Below, one piece after another: positions 17,957 through 25,768 of a stretch of 64,000 nucleotides of DNA. Under the pieces are notes generated by a model. That model did no database searches. It saw only the letters and a list, made by a program, of their open reading frames with translations, and was not told the DNA's origin. This DNA comes from Nonomuraea pusilla (lineage in GTDB: Bacteria > Actinomycetota > Actinomycetes > Streptosporangiales > Streptosporangiaceae), in assembly GCF_900109355.1 (NCBI RefSeq), contig NZ_FOBF01000003.1, forward strand, positions 186,001 to 250,000, read 5' to 3'. Numbering within the stretch: position 1 is the first letter of the stretch; each line of letters begins with the position of its first letter. The position numbers and the translations under genes were made by a program.

Positions 17957-19309
17957 TTAAGACGACTTATCCGATTCTGAGTGACGAGTGAGATTCCCGG
18001 GAAGATCTATGGTCGCGATGATTCCGCCGCCGGGCGCGTTGGCCAGGTGGACGGCGCCGCCCGACTCCTGCACCGCCTGCGCCACGATCGCCAGGCCCAG
18101 CCCGGAGCCGGGCAGGCCCCGCGCCGACGGCGAGCGCCAGAACCGCTCGAAGACGTTCGGCAGCTCCTCCTCGGGGATGCCGGGGCCGTGGTCCCTGACG
18201 GTCAGCCGCCCGTCCTCCAGCGTCACCTCGACCTGCCCGCCGGGGCTGAACTTGGCCGCGTTGTCGATGAGGTTGAGCACGGCGCGCTCCAGCGAGGCCG
18301 CGCCGCCGACGACGTACCAGGGGGTGAGGTCGGTGACCACCTGGGCGCCGCGCAGCCTGGCCCGCTCGACGGCGGCGGTGACCACCTCGTGCAGGCCCAG
18401 CTCGGCGGGCGGCTCGCGGTCGTTCTCGCCGCGCGCGAGCTGGAGCAGGTCCGCGACCAGCGTGGACAGCTCCGCGAACTGCGCCTTGACGTTGACGAGC
18501 AGCCGCTCCTTGGCGGCGGGGTCGAGGCTGCGTCCCGTCTGCTCGCTGCGCAGCAGCAGGTCGATGTTGGTGCGCAAGGTGGTGAGCGGGGTGCGCAGCT
18601 CGTGCCCGGCGTCGGCGACGAGCTGGCGCTGCCGCTCGCGGGAGCCGGCCAGGGCGGCGGTCATGGCGTTGAACGCGCGGCCCAGCCTGGCGATCTCGTC
18701 GCCGCCCTGGACCGGGATGCGCGTGCCGAGGTCCTCGGTCTCGGCGATGTGCTCGGCGGCCCGGGTGAGCCTGCCCACCGGGCGCAGCGCGGCCCTGCCG
18801 ATGAGCAGCCCGGCGGAGGCCGCGCCGAGCACGCCGAGCGCCGAGACGACGCCGAGCAGCAGCGCCACGTTGCGCAGCGTGTTCTGGAGCTGGCCGATCG
18901 GCTTGGCGTCCATCACCGCCATGCCGGGCCCGACCCCCTGCGTGAGGATGCGCATCGGCCTGCCGTCGGTGGTGGTGCCGTTGTGCAGGTGGTAGCCGCC
19001 CTTGGCGGCGATGGTCAGGTCGTCCTGCGTGATCGTCAGCGCGGTGCCGAGGTAGCAGGTGGGACGGCCGTCGCCGTAGACGATCTGGGTGGACTGCGGC
19101 GGCCCGTAGGGGCGCTCCGACACCGGGTCGGGGCCGCACGAGCGCTGCAGCCACGGCAGGTCGCTCGGGTGCCGCAGTTCCCTGTCCACCTGGTCGTACA
19201 GCTGATGGCGGACGATCATGAAGCAGGCGCCCGCGCTGATCGCGATCGCCAGGGACACCGCGATCCCGACCAGCAGGGTCAGGCGCGTACGGAGGCTGTT
19301 CCAGATCAC
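17957..19309 (-). CDS. Two-component sensor histidine kinase (MprB/TcrY-like)
   Basis: 450 residues. A transmembrane helix at about residues 8-30, an outer domain to about residue 145 containing two cysteines (SCGPDP, TCYLG), a second helix, HAMP ([19 protein letters not shown]), the H box [13 protein letters not shown] with phospho-accepting H236, the N box (NLIDNAAKF) and G boxes ([20 protein letters not shown]). GTG 19309 overlaps the regulator stop as GTGA. The outer cysteines could form a disulfide. Its position directly before the glycosyltransferases suggests control of cell-surface glycan modification. Confidence 0.94.
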   Translation of the reverse strand: MIWNSLRTRLTLLVGIAVSLAIAISAGACFMIVRHQLYDQVDRELRHPSDLPWLQRSCGPDPVSERPYGPPQSTQIVYGDGRPTCYLGTALTITQDDLTIAAKGGYHLHNGTTTDGRPMRILTQGVGPGMAVMDAKPIGQLQNTLRNVALLLGVVSALGVLGAASAGLLIGRAALRPVGRLTRAAEHIAETEDLGTRIPVQGGDEIARLGRAFNAMTAALAGSRERQRQLVADAGHELRTPLTTLRTNIDLLLRSEQTGRSLDPAAKERLLVNVKAQFAELSTLVADLLQLARGENDREPPAELGLHEVVTAAVERARLRGAQVVTDLTPWYVVGGAASLERAVLNLIDNAAKFSPGGQVEVTLEDGRLTVRDHGPGIPEEELPNVFERFWRSPSARGLPGSGLGLAIVAQAVQESGGAVHLANAPGGGIIATIDLPGNLTRHSESDKSS

Positions 19310-20004
19310 GGCGAGTTCCGCAGGACGTACCCCACGCCCCGGACGGTGTGGATCACGCGGGGCTCGCCCGCGGCCTCCGTCTTGCGCCGCAGGTACATGA
19401 CGTACACGTCGAGGGAGTTGGACGTCGGCTCGAAGTCGAAGCCCCACACCTCGCTGAGGATCTGGTCGCGGGTCAGCACCTGCCGCGGGTGCGACAGGAA
19501 CAGCTCCATGAGGAGGTACTCGGTCCGGGTCAGGTCGAGCCCGCGCCCGCCGCGCGTCACCTCCCTGGTCGCGGGGTCCATGCGCAGGTCGCCGTACGCC
19601 AGGGCGCCGTCGTCCTCCGGGGCGGCGGACAGCGCGCCGCGCCGCAGCAGGGCGCGCACCCGGGCCAGCAGCTCGTCCAGCTCGAACGGCTTGACCAGGT
19701 AGTCGTCGGCCCCCGCGTCGAGGCCGGAGACCCGGTCGCCGACGGCGTCGCGCGCCGTGAGCATGAGGACCGGCACGTGGTTGCCCGCCGCGCGCAGCCT
19801 GCGGCAGGCCGTCAGCCCGTCGAGGCGGGGCATCATGACGTCGAGCAGCACGGCGTCGTACGCCTCGCGGGCCAGCTCGTCCAGGGCGGCCTGCCCGTCG
19901 TCGGCGGTGGTGACCTTGTAGCCCTCGAACTCGAGGCTCGACTGCAGCGCCTCGCGCAACGCGGGCTCGTCGTCCACCACCAGCAACCGTGCGGGCTCAG
20001 TCAT
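19306..20004 (-). CDS. OmpR-family response regulator
   Basis: 232 residues. Receiver domain with acidic pocket VVDDEP, phospho-accepting D55 ([11 protein letters not shown]), T/K switch residues (LMLTARD, YLVKPF), and a winged-helix output domain ending in [13 protein letters not shown] 20004 gives the normal N-terminus; its GGAGGG is unusually close, and GTG 20013 is an alternative. It is the first gene of the probable regulator-kinase-GT2-GT39 unit. Confidence 0.94.
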   Translation of the reverse strand: MTEPARLLVVDDEPALREALQSSLEFEGYKVTTADDGQAALDELAREAYDAVLLDVMMPRLDGLTACRRLRAAGNHVPVLMLTARDAVGDRVSGLDAGADDYLVKPFELDELLARVRALLRRGALSAAPEDDGALAYGDLRMDPATREVTRGGRGLDLTRTEYLLMELFLSHPRQVLTRDQILSEVWGFDFEPTSNSLDVYVMYLRRKTEAAGEPRVIHTVRGVGYVLRNSP

Positions 20005-20087
20005 GCCCTCCACGGTACGGTCCCATCATGAGAACGTGATGAAGGCCGCCGAGCCCCGGGACCACCCCTCCCCTGGAGGGACGGCGG

Positions 20088-21596
20088 CTAGCGGCGGGCG
20101 AGGAGTGCCATGGCGGCGTTGTGGCCCGGGATGCCGCTGACGCCGCCGCCCCTGACGGCGCCCGCGCCGCACAGCAGGACGCGCTCGTACGCGGTCTCCA
20201 CGCCCCAGCCGCCCCCCTCGCCGTACGGCCAGCTCAGGTCGCGGTGGAAGATGTGGCCGCCGGGCAGCCCCGCCTCCGTCTCCAGGTCCACCGGGGTCTT
20301 CACCTCGACGCACGGGCTGCCGTCGGGCGCGCGCAGCAGGCAGTCCTCGATCGGCTCGGCCAGCACCGAGTCGAGCGAGGCGAACGTCGCCCGCAGCGCC
20401 CGCGCCCGCGCCCTCTCGGGGTCCTGCCTGAACAGGCGCGCGGGCATGTGCAGCCCGAACAGGGTCATCGTCTCGGCCCTGCCCCTGAGCTCCGGGCCGA
20501 GGATCGACGGGTCGGTCAGCGAGTGGCAGTACACCTCGGCCGGCGGCAGGTCGGGGACGCTCCCGCCGGCCGCCTGCGCGTACGCGGCGGCGAGCTGGTC
20601 GCGTCCCTCGTTGATGTGGAACGTCCCGCTGAACGCCGCCCGCGGGTCCACCGCCGGGTCCTTGAGCCCGGGCAGGCGGCTCAGCACCATGTTGACCTTG
20701 AGCTGCGCGCCCTCGGGCGGCTCCGCTCGCCCGCCCGTCACCCGCTCCAGCACCGCGGGCGGCAGGTTGACCAGCACGTGGCCGCCCGTCACTGTGTGCT
20801 CGCCGTCCCTGTCCGTGAACGTCACCTCGCCCGACGGTGAGATGCCGACGATCTCGGCGCCCGTCCTGATCTCGGCGCCCGCGCGCCTGGCGGCGGACTC
20901 CAGCGCGGCCGAGACCGCGCCCATGCCGCCCACGGGGACGTTCCACTCGCCCGTCCCGTTGCCGATGACGTGGTAGAGGAAGCAGCGGTTGGCCAGGAGG
21001 TCCTCCGACGGGTCGGCGAACGTGCCGATGAGCGCGTCGGTCAGCACGACGCCCCGCACGGTGTCGTCGGCGAACCGCTCGTCCACGGTCTGTCCGACGG
21101 GCCGGGCGAACAGGTCGCGCCACGCCTCCCGCCCGACCAGGCGCTCGATCTCGGCGGGCGCGCGCAGCGGTTCGAGCAGCGTCGGGGCCAGGGTGCGGGC
21201 GACCCGCGCGACCATGCCGTAGAAGTCCTGCCAGGCCTTGTGGTCGGCGTCGCCGCCCGTCACGCTCTTGAACGACTCCGCCGTGCGCGCCTGGTCCTCG
21301 TTGTCGACGAGCAGGCCGGTGCCGCCCTTCGGGGTGTACGAGGCGTACCGCCTCCTGCGCACCTCCAGGCCGAGGCCCAGGTCCCGCACGATCTTGTCGG
21401 GGAGCAGGCTGACGAGGTACGAGTAGCGCGACAGGCGCACGTCCACGCCGGGGAAGGCGCGGGCCGAGATGGCCAGGCCGCCGACGTGGCCGAGCCGTTC
21501 CAGCACGAGCACCCGCCGTCCCGCCCCGGCCAGGTAGGCCGCGGCGACCAGCCCGTTGTGCCCCCCGCCCGCCACAACCACGTCATAAGCACCCAT
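20088..21596 (-). CDS. Phytoene dehydrogenase-like FAD-dependent oxidoreductase (PYROXD2-like)
   Basis: 502 residues. The N-terminal dinucleotide-binding motif is VVVAGGGHNGLVAAAYLA, then VLVLERLGHVGGLA. The C-terminus has the FAD-contacting [23 protein letters not shown]. It belongs to the COG1233 family, but the conserved residues look like the PYROXD2 branch, not carotenoid desaturases, and no carotenoid genes are nearby. The substrate is unknown. ATG 21596 is the natural start. It appears to be a single gene, 75 nt from the LysR gene on the same strand. Confidence 0.87.
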   Translation of the reverse strand: MGAYDVVVAGGGHNGLVAAAYLAGAGRRVLVLERLGHVGGLAISARAFPGVDVRLSRYSYLVSLLPDKIVRDLGLGLEVRRRRYASYTPKGGTGLLVDNEDQARTAESFKSVTGGDADHKAWQDFYGMVARVARTLAPTLLEPLRAPAEIERLVGREAWRDLFARPVGQTVDERFADDTVRGVVLTDALIGTFADPSEDLLANRCFLYHVIGNGTGEWNVPVGGMGAVSAALESAARRAGAEIRTGAEIVGISPSGEVTFTDRDGEHTVTGGHVLVNLPPAVLERVTGGRAEPPEGAQLKVNMVLSRLPGLKDPAVDPRAAFSGTFHINEGRDQLAAAYAQAAGGSVPDLPPAEVYCHSLTDPSILGPELRGRAETMTLFGLHMPARLFRQDPERARARALRATFASLDSVLAEPIEDCLLRAPDGSPCVEVKTPVDLETEAGLPGGHIFHRDLSWPYGEGGGWGVETAYERVLLCGAGAVRGGGVSGIPGHNAAMALLARR

Positions 21597-21671
21597 GACC
21601 GCACAGTACGCCGCAAACCACACGTCCCGTCAACGTCTCAGGCCGACCTCGCGCGGCGGGAGAGCGCGCCG

Positions 21672-22562
21672 TCAGGGGCGGCTGGCGATCGCCAGGAGGG
21701 TGGCGGCGGGGGCGGTCAGCGGGCGGCCGCGGCGCCAGACCGCGCGCAGGCTGCGCACCAGGTTCAGCCCCGCGAGCGGCACCTCCACCAGGCGGCCCGT
21801 GGCCAGCTCCGCCTCCACCGCGTAGCCGCTCAGCACCGCGGGCGCCGCCCCCGCCTGCGCCGCGCCCTTGACCGCCGAGTTCGACCCCAGCTCCAGCCTC
21901 GGGCTGGCCCGGTGGAGATCCTTGAAGGCGACGTCCAGGGTCTCCCTGGTGCCCGATCCCGGCTCCCGTACGACGAGGGGGGTGGCGGCCAGCTCGGGGC
22001 CGCGCAGGGCCGTGCGGCGGCGCGCCCAGGGATGCCCAGGGGCGACCACGACCACCAGCCGGTCGGTGCCGACCACGCGGCTGGCCAGCCCCTCGGGCAC
22101 GCTCGGCCCTTCGACGAAGCCCAGCTCCACCTCCTCGGCCAGCACCCTCGCGGCCACGTCGGCGGAGTTCACGACGTCCAGGCCGACCTGCATGCCGGGC
22201 TCCCTGTTCTGCAGCTCGCCCAGCCAGCGCGGCACCAGGTACTCGGCCACCGTCATGCTGGAGGCGACCCGCAGCTGCGCCGCCTCCCCGTGCCGCACCG
22301 CCTGGGCGGCCCGGACGAGCTCCTGCGCGGCGGCCAGCACCTGCGCCGCCCAGCCCGCGACCATCCGGCCCTCCGCGGTGAGCGTGGAGCCCCTGGGCGT
22401 GCGCTCGATGAGGGGCAGCCCGAGGCGGCGTTCGAGCTGGACGATGCGCTTGCTGGCGGACGGCTGCGCGATGCCCGCGGCCTTGGCGGCCCGTCCGAGG
22501 CTGCCCAGTTCCCCGACGTCGACCAGGAGCTTCAGCGAGTCGAGATCGGGGAGCCTGCTCAT
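21672..22562 (-). CDS. LysR family regulator (YeiE/CysB-like), divergent from yeiH-type gene
   Basis: 296 residues. The N-terminal winged helix-turn-helix (DSLKLLVDVGELGSLGRAAK, AQPSASKRIVQLERRLGLPL) is followed by a periplasmic-binding-protein-like effector domain. It is divergent from a YeiH-family membrane protein 70 nt away, the usual yeiE-yeiH type pairing, so it probably controls that gene. ATG 22562 lies inside a 19-bp palindrome with LysR T-N11-A geometry (22559-22577); GTG 22568 is an alternative start, also inside it. Confidence 0.92.
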   Translation of the reverse strand: MSRLPDLDSLKLLVDVGELGSLGRAAKAAGIAQPSASKRIVQLERRLGLPLIERTPRGSTLTAEGRMVAGWAAQVLAAAQELVRAAQAVRHGEAAQLRVASSMTVAEYLVPRWLGELQNREPGMQVGLDVVNSADVAARVLAEEVELGFVEGPSVPEGLASRVVGTDRLVVVVAPGHPWARRRTALRGPELAATPLVVREPGSGTRETLDVAFKDLHRASPRLELGSNSAVKGAAQAGAAPAVLSGYAVEAELATGRLVEVPLAGLNLVRSLRAVWRRGRPLTAPAATLLAIASRP

Positions 22563-22577
22563 AGCCACAGGCTATGA
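22559..22577 (-). promoter_or_regulatory. LysR box overlapping the lysR start codon
   Basis: TCATAGCC-ACA-GGCTATGA: perfect 8-bp arms and a 3-nt centre; T22562 and A22574 give the T-N11-A pattern. It covers the start codon of the LysR gene and is about 56 nt from the yeiH-type start. Confidence 0.7.
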
Positions 22578-22632
22578 CCTCCCAGGCAAGCACCGGCTAC
22601 CGGGCCCCTGCGGCGGGCCGAAGACTGGCCCC

Positions 22633-23691
22633 ATGGCCTCCTCCTCCGACCGCCTTCCCGCCCCCTCCGCGCCCCGCCGCCCCTCCCCCGGCGGCTCCAC
22701 CCCGCACCCGGCGGCGGCCGGGCGGCATCGCGCGGCGATCCTGGCGAACCTGCCCGGTGTGCTGCTCGCCGCGGTGGCCGTCGGGTTCGCGACGGCGCTG
22801 AGCCGGTTCGTCCCGGCGCTCAGCCCGGCCGTGGTGGCCGTCGCGCTCGGGGCGGCGCTGGCGAACACGGCGGGCGTCGGCGAGCGGCTGCGCCCCGGGC
22901 TGGCGTTCGTGTCCCGGCGGGTGCTGCGGGTGGCGGTCGCCCTGCTCGGCCTGCAGATCGCGGTGCCCCAGGTGCTGGCGCTCGGCTGGCAGACGATGGC
23001 CGTCGTGCTGGCCGCCACCGGGACGACGTTCGCGGTGACGCCGCTCATCGGCCGCAGGCTGGGCCTGGCCCCGGGGACGTCGCTGCTGGTCGCGACCGGC
23101 GTGTCGATCTGCGGCGCGGCGGCCGTCGCCGCCATGCGGGAGACCGCGGACGCCTCCGACGACGACGCCGCGAACGCGCTCAGCGGCGTCGTCCTGTACG
23201 GCAGCACCGCCATCGTCGTGCTGCCGCTGCTGGGCTCGCTCCTCGGGCTGGCGCCCGCCCAGCTGGCCGTCTGGACCGGCGCGGCCGTCCACGAGGTCGC
23301 CCAGGTGGCGGCGATCGGCGCGGCGGCGGGCGTCCTCGCGGCGGCCGTCACGGTCAAGCTGGGCCGGGTGATCCTGCTGGCCCCGATGGTGGCGCTCGTG
23401 TCGTGGCGCCGCCGGGCGTCGGCTCCGGCGGGGAGGCCGCCGGTGATGCCGCTGTTCGTGGCGGCGTTCCTCGCGATGGTGGCCCTGCGTGCCACCGGCC
23501 TGGTCCCGGACGCGGTGACGGCGGCGGTGCCGCAGGTGACGTCGCTCCTCATGGCCGCCGCGCTGTTCGGCCTCGGCACCGGCATCCACGTGCGTACCCT
23601 CGTGAGGGGCGGGCGGGCGCTGCTGCTCGGCGGCATCGCGACGGCGATCATCTCGGCCGTGTCGCTCGCCGGGGTGGCCCTGCTCGTGTGA
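22633..23691 (+). CDS. YeiH/PSE family membrane protein (putative sulfate exporter family)
   Basis: 352 residues. After a Ser/Pro/Arg-rich N-terminus of about 35 residues come around ten hydrophobic helices. Family motifs: LSPAVVAVALGAALAN, LGLQIAVPQVLALG, TGVSICGAAAVAA, and WTGAAVHEVAQVAAIG. UPF0324/YeiH proteins are annotated as putative sulfate exporters, but transport has not been well established. ATG 22633 is the first good start after the LysR gene; no strong ribosome site is visible. Regulation by the divergent LysR is likely. Confidence 0.9.
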   Translation: MASSSDRLPAPSAPRRPSPGGSTPHPAAAGRHRAAILANLPGVLLAAVAVGFATALSRFVPALSPAVVAVALGAALANTAGVGERLRPGLAFVSRRVLRVAVALLGLQIAVPQVLALGWQTMAVVLAATGTTFAVTPLIGRRLGLAPGTSLLVATGVSICGAAAVAAMRETADASDDDAANALSGVVLYGSTAIVVLPLLGSLLGLAPAQLAVWTGAAVHEVAQVAAIGAAAGVLAAAVTVKLGRVILLAPMVALVSWRRRASAPAGRPPVMPLFVAAFLAMVALRATGLVPDAVTAAVPQVTSLLMAAALFGLGTGIHVRTLVRGGRALLLGGIATAIISAVSLAGVALLV

Positions 23692-23721
23692 TCGGGCCTC
23701 CTGGGCGGCGACCGGTCCGGG

Positions 23722-23751
23722 TTGGACGTCGGCGGTGCGGGGCCCTACCCT
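23722..23751 (+). promoter_or_regulatory. Probable promoter of psuG-psuK
   Basis: TTGGAC (23722-23727) and TACCCT (23746-23751) with an 18-bp spacer, about 70 nt before the psuG start, in an otherwise gene-free gap of 130 bp. Confidence 0.5.
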
Positions 23752-23759
23752 GCTCCGTT

Positions 23760-23806
23760 CGGAACAATTTCCGCAAAAACGGCCGTTCACCTTGAGAATC
23801 GCTCAA
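23760..23806 (+). promoter_or_regulatory. psuG leader with three small inverted repeats
   Basis: CGGAA-CAAT-TTCCG (23760-23773), AACGGCCGTT (23778-23787) and TTGAG-AATCG-CTCAA (23792-23806) follow one another between the promoter and the AAAGGAG ribosome site. They could be protein operators or leader RNA structure. Confidence 0.35.
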
Positions 23807-23821
23807 CCCAGCCAAAGGAGC

Positions 23822-24760
23822 ATGAACCCCACCATGCACAGCACCGCCGACTCCCTCATCCAGCCGTCCGACGAGGTCGCCGAGGCCCTGGCCAACGGCG
23901 CGCCGGTCGTGGCGCTGGAGTCCACGATCATCTCCCACGGCCTGCCGCAGCCCCGCAACCTGGAGGTCGCGCGGGAGCTGGAGGAGATCGTGCGCGCGGC
24001 GGGCGCCGTGCCTGCGACGATCGCCGTCCTGGACGGCGTCGCCCGGGTGGGCCTCACCGAGGTGGAGCTGGAGCGCATCGCCACCGAGTCCGGGCTGCGC
24101 AAGCTCGGCCAGCGCGACCTGCCCCTCGCGTCGGCGCTCAAGGCGAGCGGCGCGACCACGGTGTCGGCCACGTCGTTCCTGGCCGCCCGCGCGGGCATCC
24201 GCGTCTTCGCGACCGGCGGACTCGGCGGCGTCCACCGCGGCTGGACCGAGGACCAGGACGAGTCGGCCGACCTCGACACCCTCGCCCGCACCCGCATCAC
24301 CGTCGTCTGCGCCGGCGTGAAGTCCATCCTGGACGTCCCCGCCACGCTGCAGCGCCTGGAGACCCGCGGCGTGACCGTGGCCGGCTACCGCACCGACACC
24401 TTCCCCGGCTTCTACCTGCACTCCTCCGGCCAGCCGGTCGAGTGGCGCGTCGAGTCGCCCGAGCAGGCCGCCGCCGTGATGCGCGGCCAGGACGCGCTCG
24501 GCGGCCAGGAGACCGCGTTCATCCTCGCCAACCCCGTCCCTGCCGACCTCCAGCTCGACCCCGAACTGCACGACCGCGTGCTGGCCGAGGCGCTGGCCGC
24601 CGCCGAGCGCGACGGGGTCAAGGGCCAGGCCATCACCCCGTTCCTGCTCGGCTACCTGGTGCGCGGCACCGACGGCGCCTCGCTGGAGGCCAACCTCGCC
24701 GCCGTCAAGGGCAACACCGGCCTCGCCGCGCGGATCGCCGTCGCGTGGTCGCAGCGGTGA
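23822..24760 (+). CDS. psuG: Pseudouridine-5'-phosphate glycosidase
   Basis: 312 residues, the same length as E. coli PsuG (YeiN). It splits pseudouridine 5'-phosphate into uracil and ribose 5-phosphate (reverse of C-glycosidic bond formation). Motifs: VALESTIISHGLPQPRN with the conserved Glu (E33), FATGGLGGVHRG, and GVKSILD with the lysine (K167) that corresponds to the Schiff-base lysine of the family; C-terminal GQAITPFLL. ATG 23822 is chosen although AAAGGAG ends only 1 nt before it; ATG 23834 is the alternative. The stop overlaps psuK (GTGA). Confidence 0.93.
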   Translation: MNPTMHSTADSLIQPSDEVAEALANGAPVVALESTIISHGLPQPRNLEVARELEEIVRAAGAVPATIAVLDGVARVGLTEVELERIATESGLRKLGQRDLPLASALKASGATTVSATSFLAARAGIRVFATGGLGGVHRGWTEDQDESADLDTLARTRITVVCAGVKSILDVPATLQRLETRGVTVAGYRTDTFPGFYLHSSGQPVEWRVESPEQAAAVMRGQDALGGQETAFILANPVPADLQLDPELHDRVLAEALAAAERDGVKGQAITPFLLGYLVRGTDGASLEANLAAVKGNTGLAARIAVAWSQR

Positions 24761-25686
24761 CCGGACGGGGCCTGCTCGTCGTCGGCGACGTCGTCACCGA
24801 CGTGGTGGCGCTGCACGGCTCGCCGGTCCTCGCCGGCACCGACACGGCCGCCGACATCGTCCTGCGGCCGGGCGGCTCAGGGGCGAACACCGCCGCCTGG
24901 GCCGCCCACCTGGGCACCGACGCCCGCCTTCTGGCCAGGCTCGGGTACGACAGCAGCGAGTGGCACGCCGCGGAGCTGGCCAGGACCGGGGTGCGCGCGC
25001 ACGTCACCGTCGATCCCGACCGTCCGACGGCGGTCGTCATCGCGATGGTGGACAAGACCGGCGAACGCTCCATGCTCACCAACCGGGGCGCGGGCGGCGC
25101 GATCTCCGAGGCCGACTGGGACCCGTCCCTGCTCGACGGCGTGGCCCGGCTGCACGTGTCGGGCTACACGCTGTTCGCGGAGCCCGGCCTGCGCCTGGCC
25201 AGGCGGGCCATGGCCGACGCCGCGGCGGCGGGCGTGGCCGTCAGCGTCGATCCGGCCTCCACGGGCCCCCTGTCGGGCTTCGGCGTGGAACGCTTCCTGG
25301 AGGAGACCGCCACCGCCGGGCTGATCATCCCCAACCTGGCCGAGGCGCTGCTGCTCGCCTCCGCCGGCACGGCGGAGGAGGCGGCGGCCCTGCTCAGCGA
25401 GCGGTACGGCGCGGCGGTCGTGAAGCTCGGCGGCGACGGCGCGCTGGCCGCGAGGGACGGCCGCGTCGTCGCCTCCGCCGCGGGCGTGCGCGCCGAGGTG
25501 GTGGACTCGACCGGGGCGGGCGACGCCTTCGCTGCGGGATTCCTCACAGCCCTCCTGGACGGGGCTGGCGAACAGGCTGCTCTGGAGGCGGGATGCCGTG
25601 CTGGTGCGGTATGTGTGGCCCAGGTTGGGGGCCGTCCACGGTACGGTTTGGAGCTGAACCGTCTTTACCCTATTCGCACTGATTGA
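24757..25686 (+). CDS. psuK: PfkB family kinase, probable pseudouridine kinase
   Basis: 309 residues. PfkB motifs: LLVVGDVVTDVV, GGSGANTAAWAAHLG, and the C-terminal signature DSTGAGDAFAAGFL with the catalytic Asp. PsuK phosphorylates pseudouridine to give the PsuG substrate; the GTGA overlap with psuG supports this rather than a ribokinase role. No PsuT-like transporter is beside it. The C-terminal part (QVGGRPRYGLELNRL) is family-specific. Specificity rests on the operon partner. Confidence 0.88.
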   Translation: MTGRGLLVVGDVVTDVVALHGSPVLAGTDTAADIVLRPGGSGANTAAWAAHLGTDARLLARLGYDSSEWHAAELARTGVRAHVTVDPDRPTAVVIAMVDKTGERSMLTNRGAGGAISEADWDPSLLDGVARLHVSGYTLFAEPGLRLARRAMADAAAAGVAVSVDPASTGPLSGFGVERFLEETATAGLIIPNLAEALLLASAGTAEEAAALLSERYGAAVVKLGGDGALAARDGRVVASAAGVRAEVVDSTGAGDAFAAGFLTALLDGAGEQAALEAGCRAGAVCVAQVGGRPRYGLELNRLYPIRTD

Positions 25687-25711
25687 TAGCTTGCGGCGTA
25701 GGCTGCACCAC

Positions 25712-25726
25712 TGACCACGCTGGTCA
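25712..25726 (+). promoter_or_regulatory. Inverted repeat TGACCA-CGC-TGGTCA
   Basis: Perfect 6-bp arms in the 82-bp gap between psuK and the 824-residue gene, 42 nt before its start. It could be an operator; it is too short for a convincing terminator. Confidence 0.4.
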
Positions 25727-25768
25727 CGTCTGCCTCACGCGGCACACTGGGGAGGATAAGGTCCGCCG

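Noticed and set aside
20088..21596. Carotenoid phytoene desaturase
   Set aside because: Only the FAD fold is shared; no crtB, crtE or other carotenoid genes are adjacent and the motifs fit the PYROXD2-like branch.
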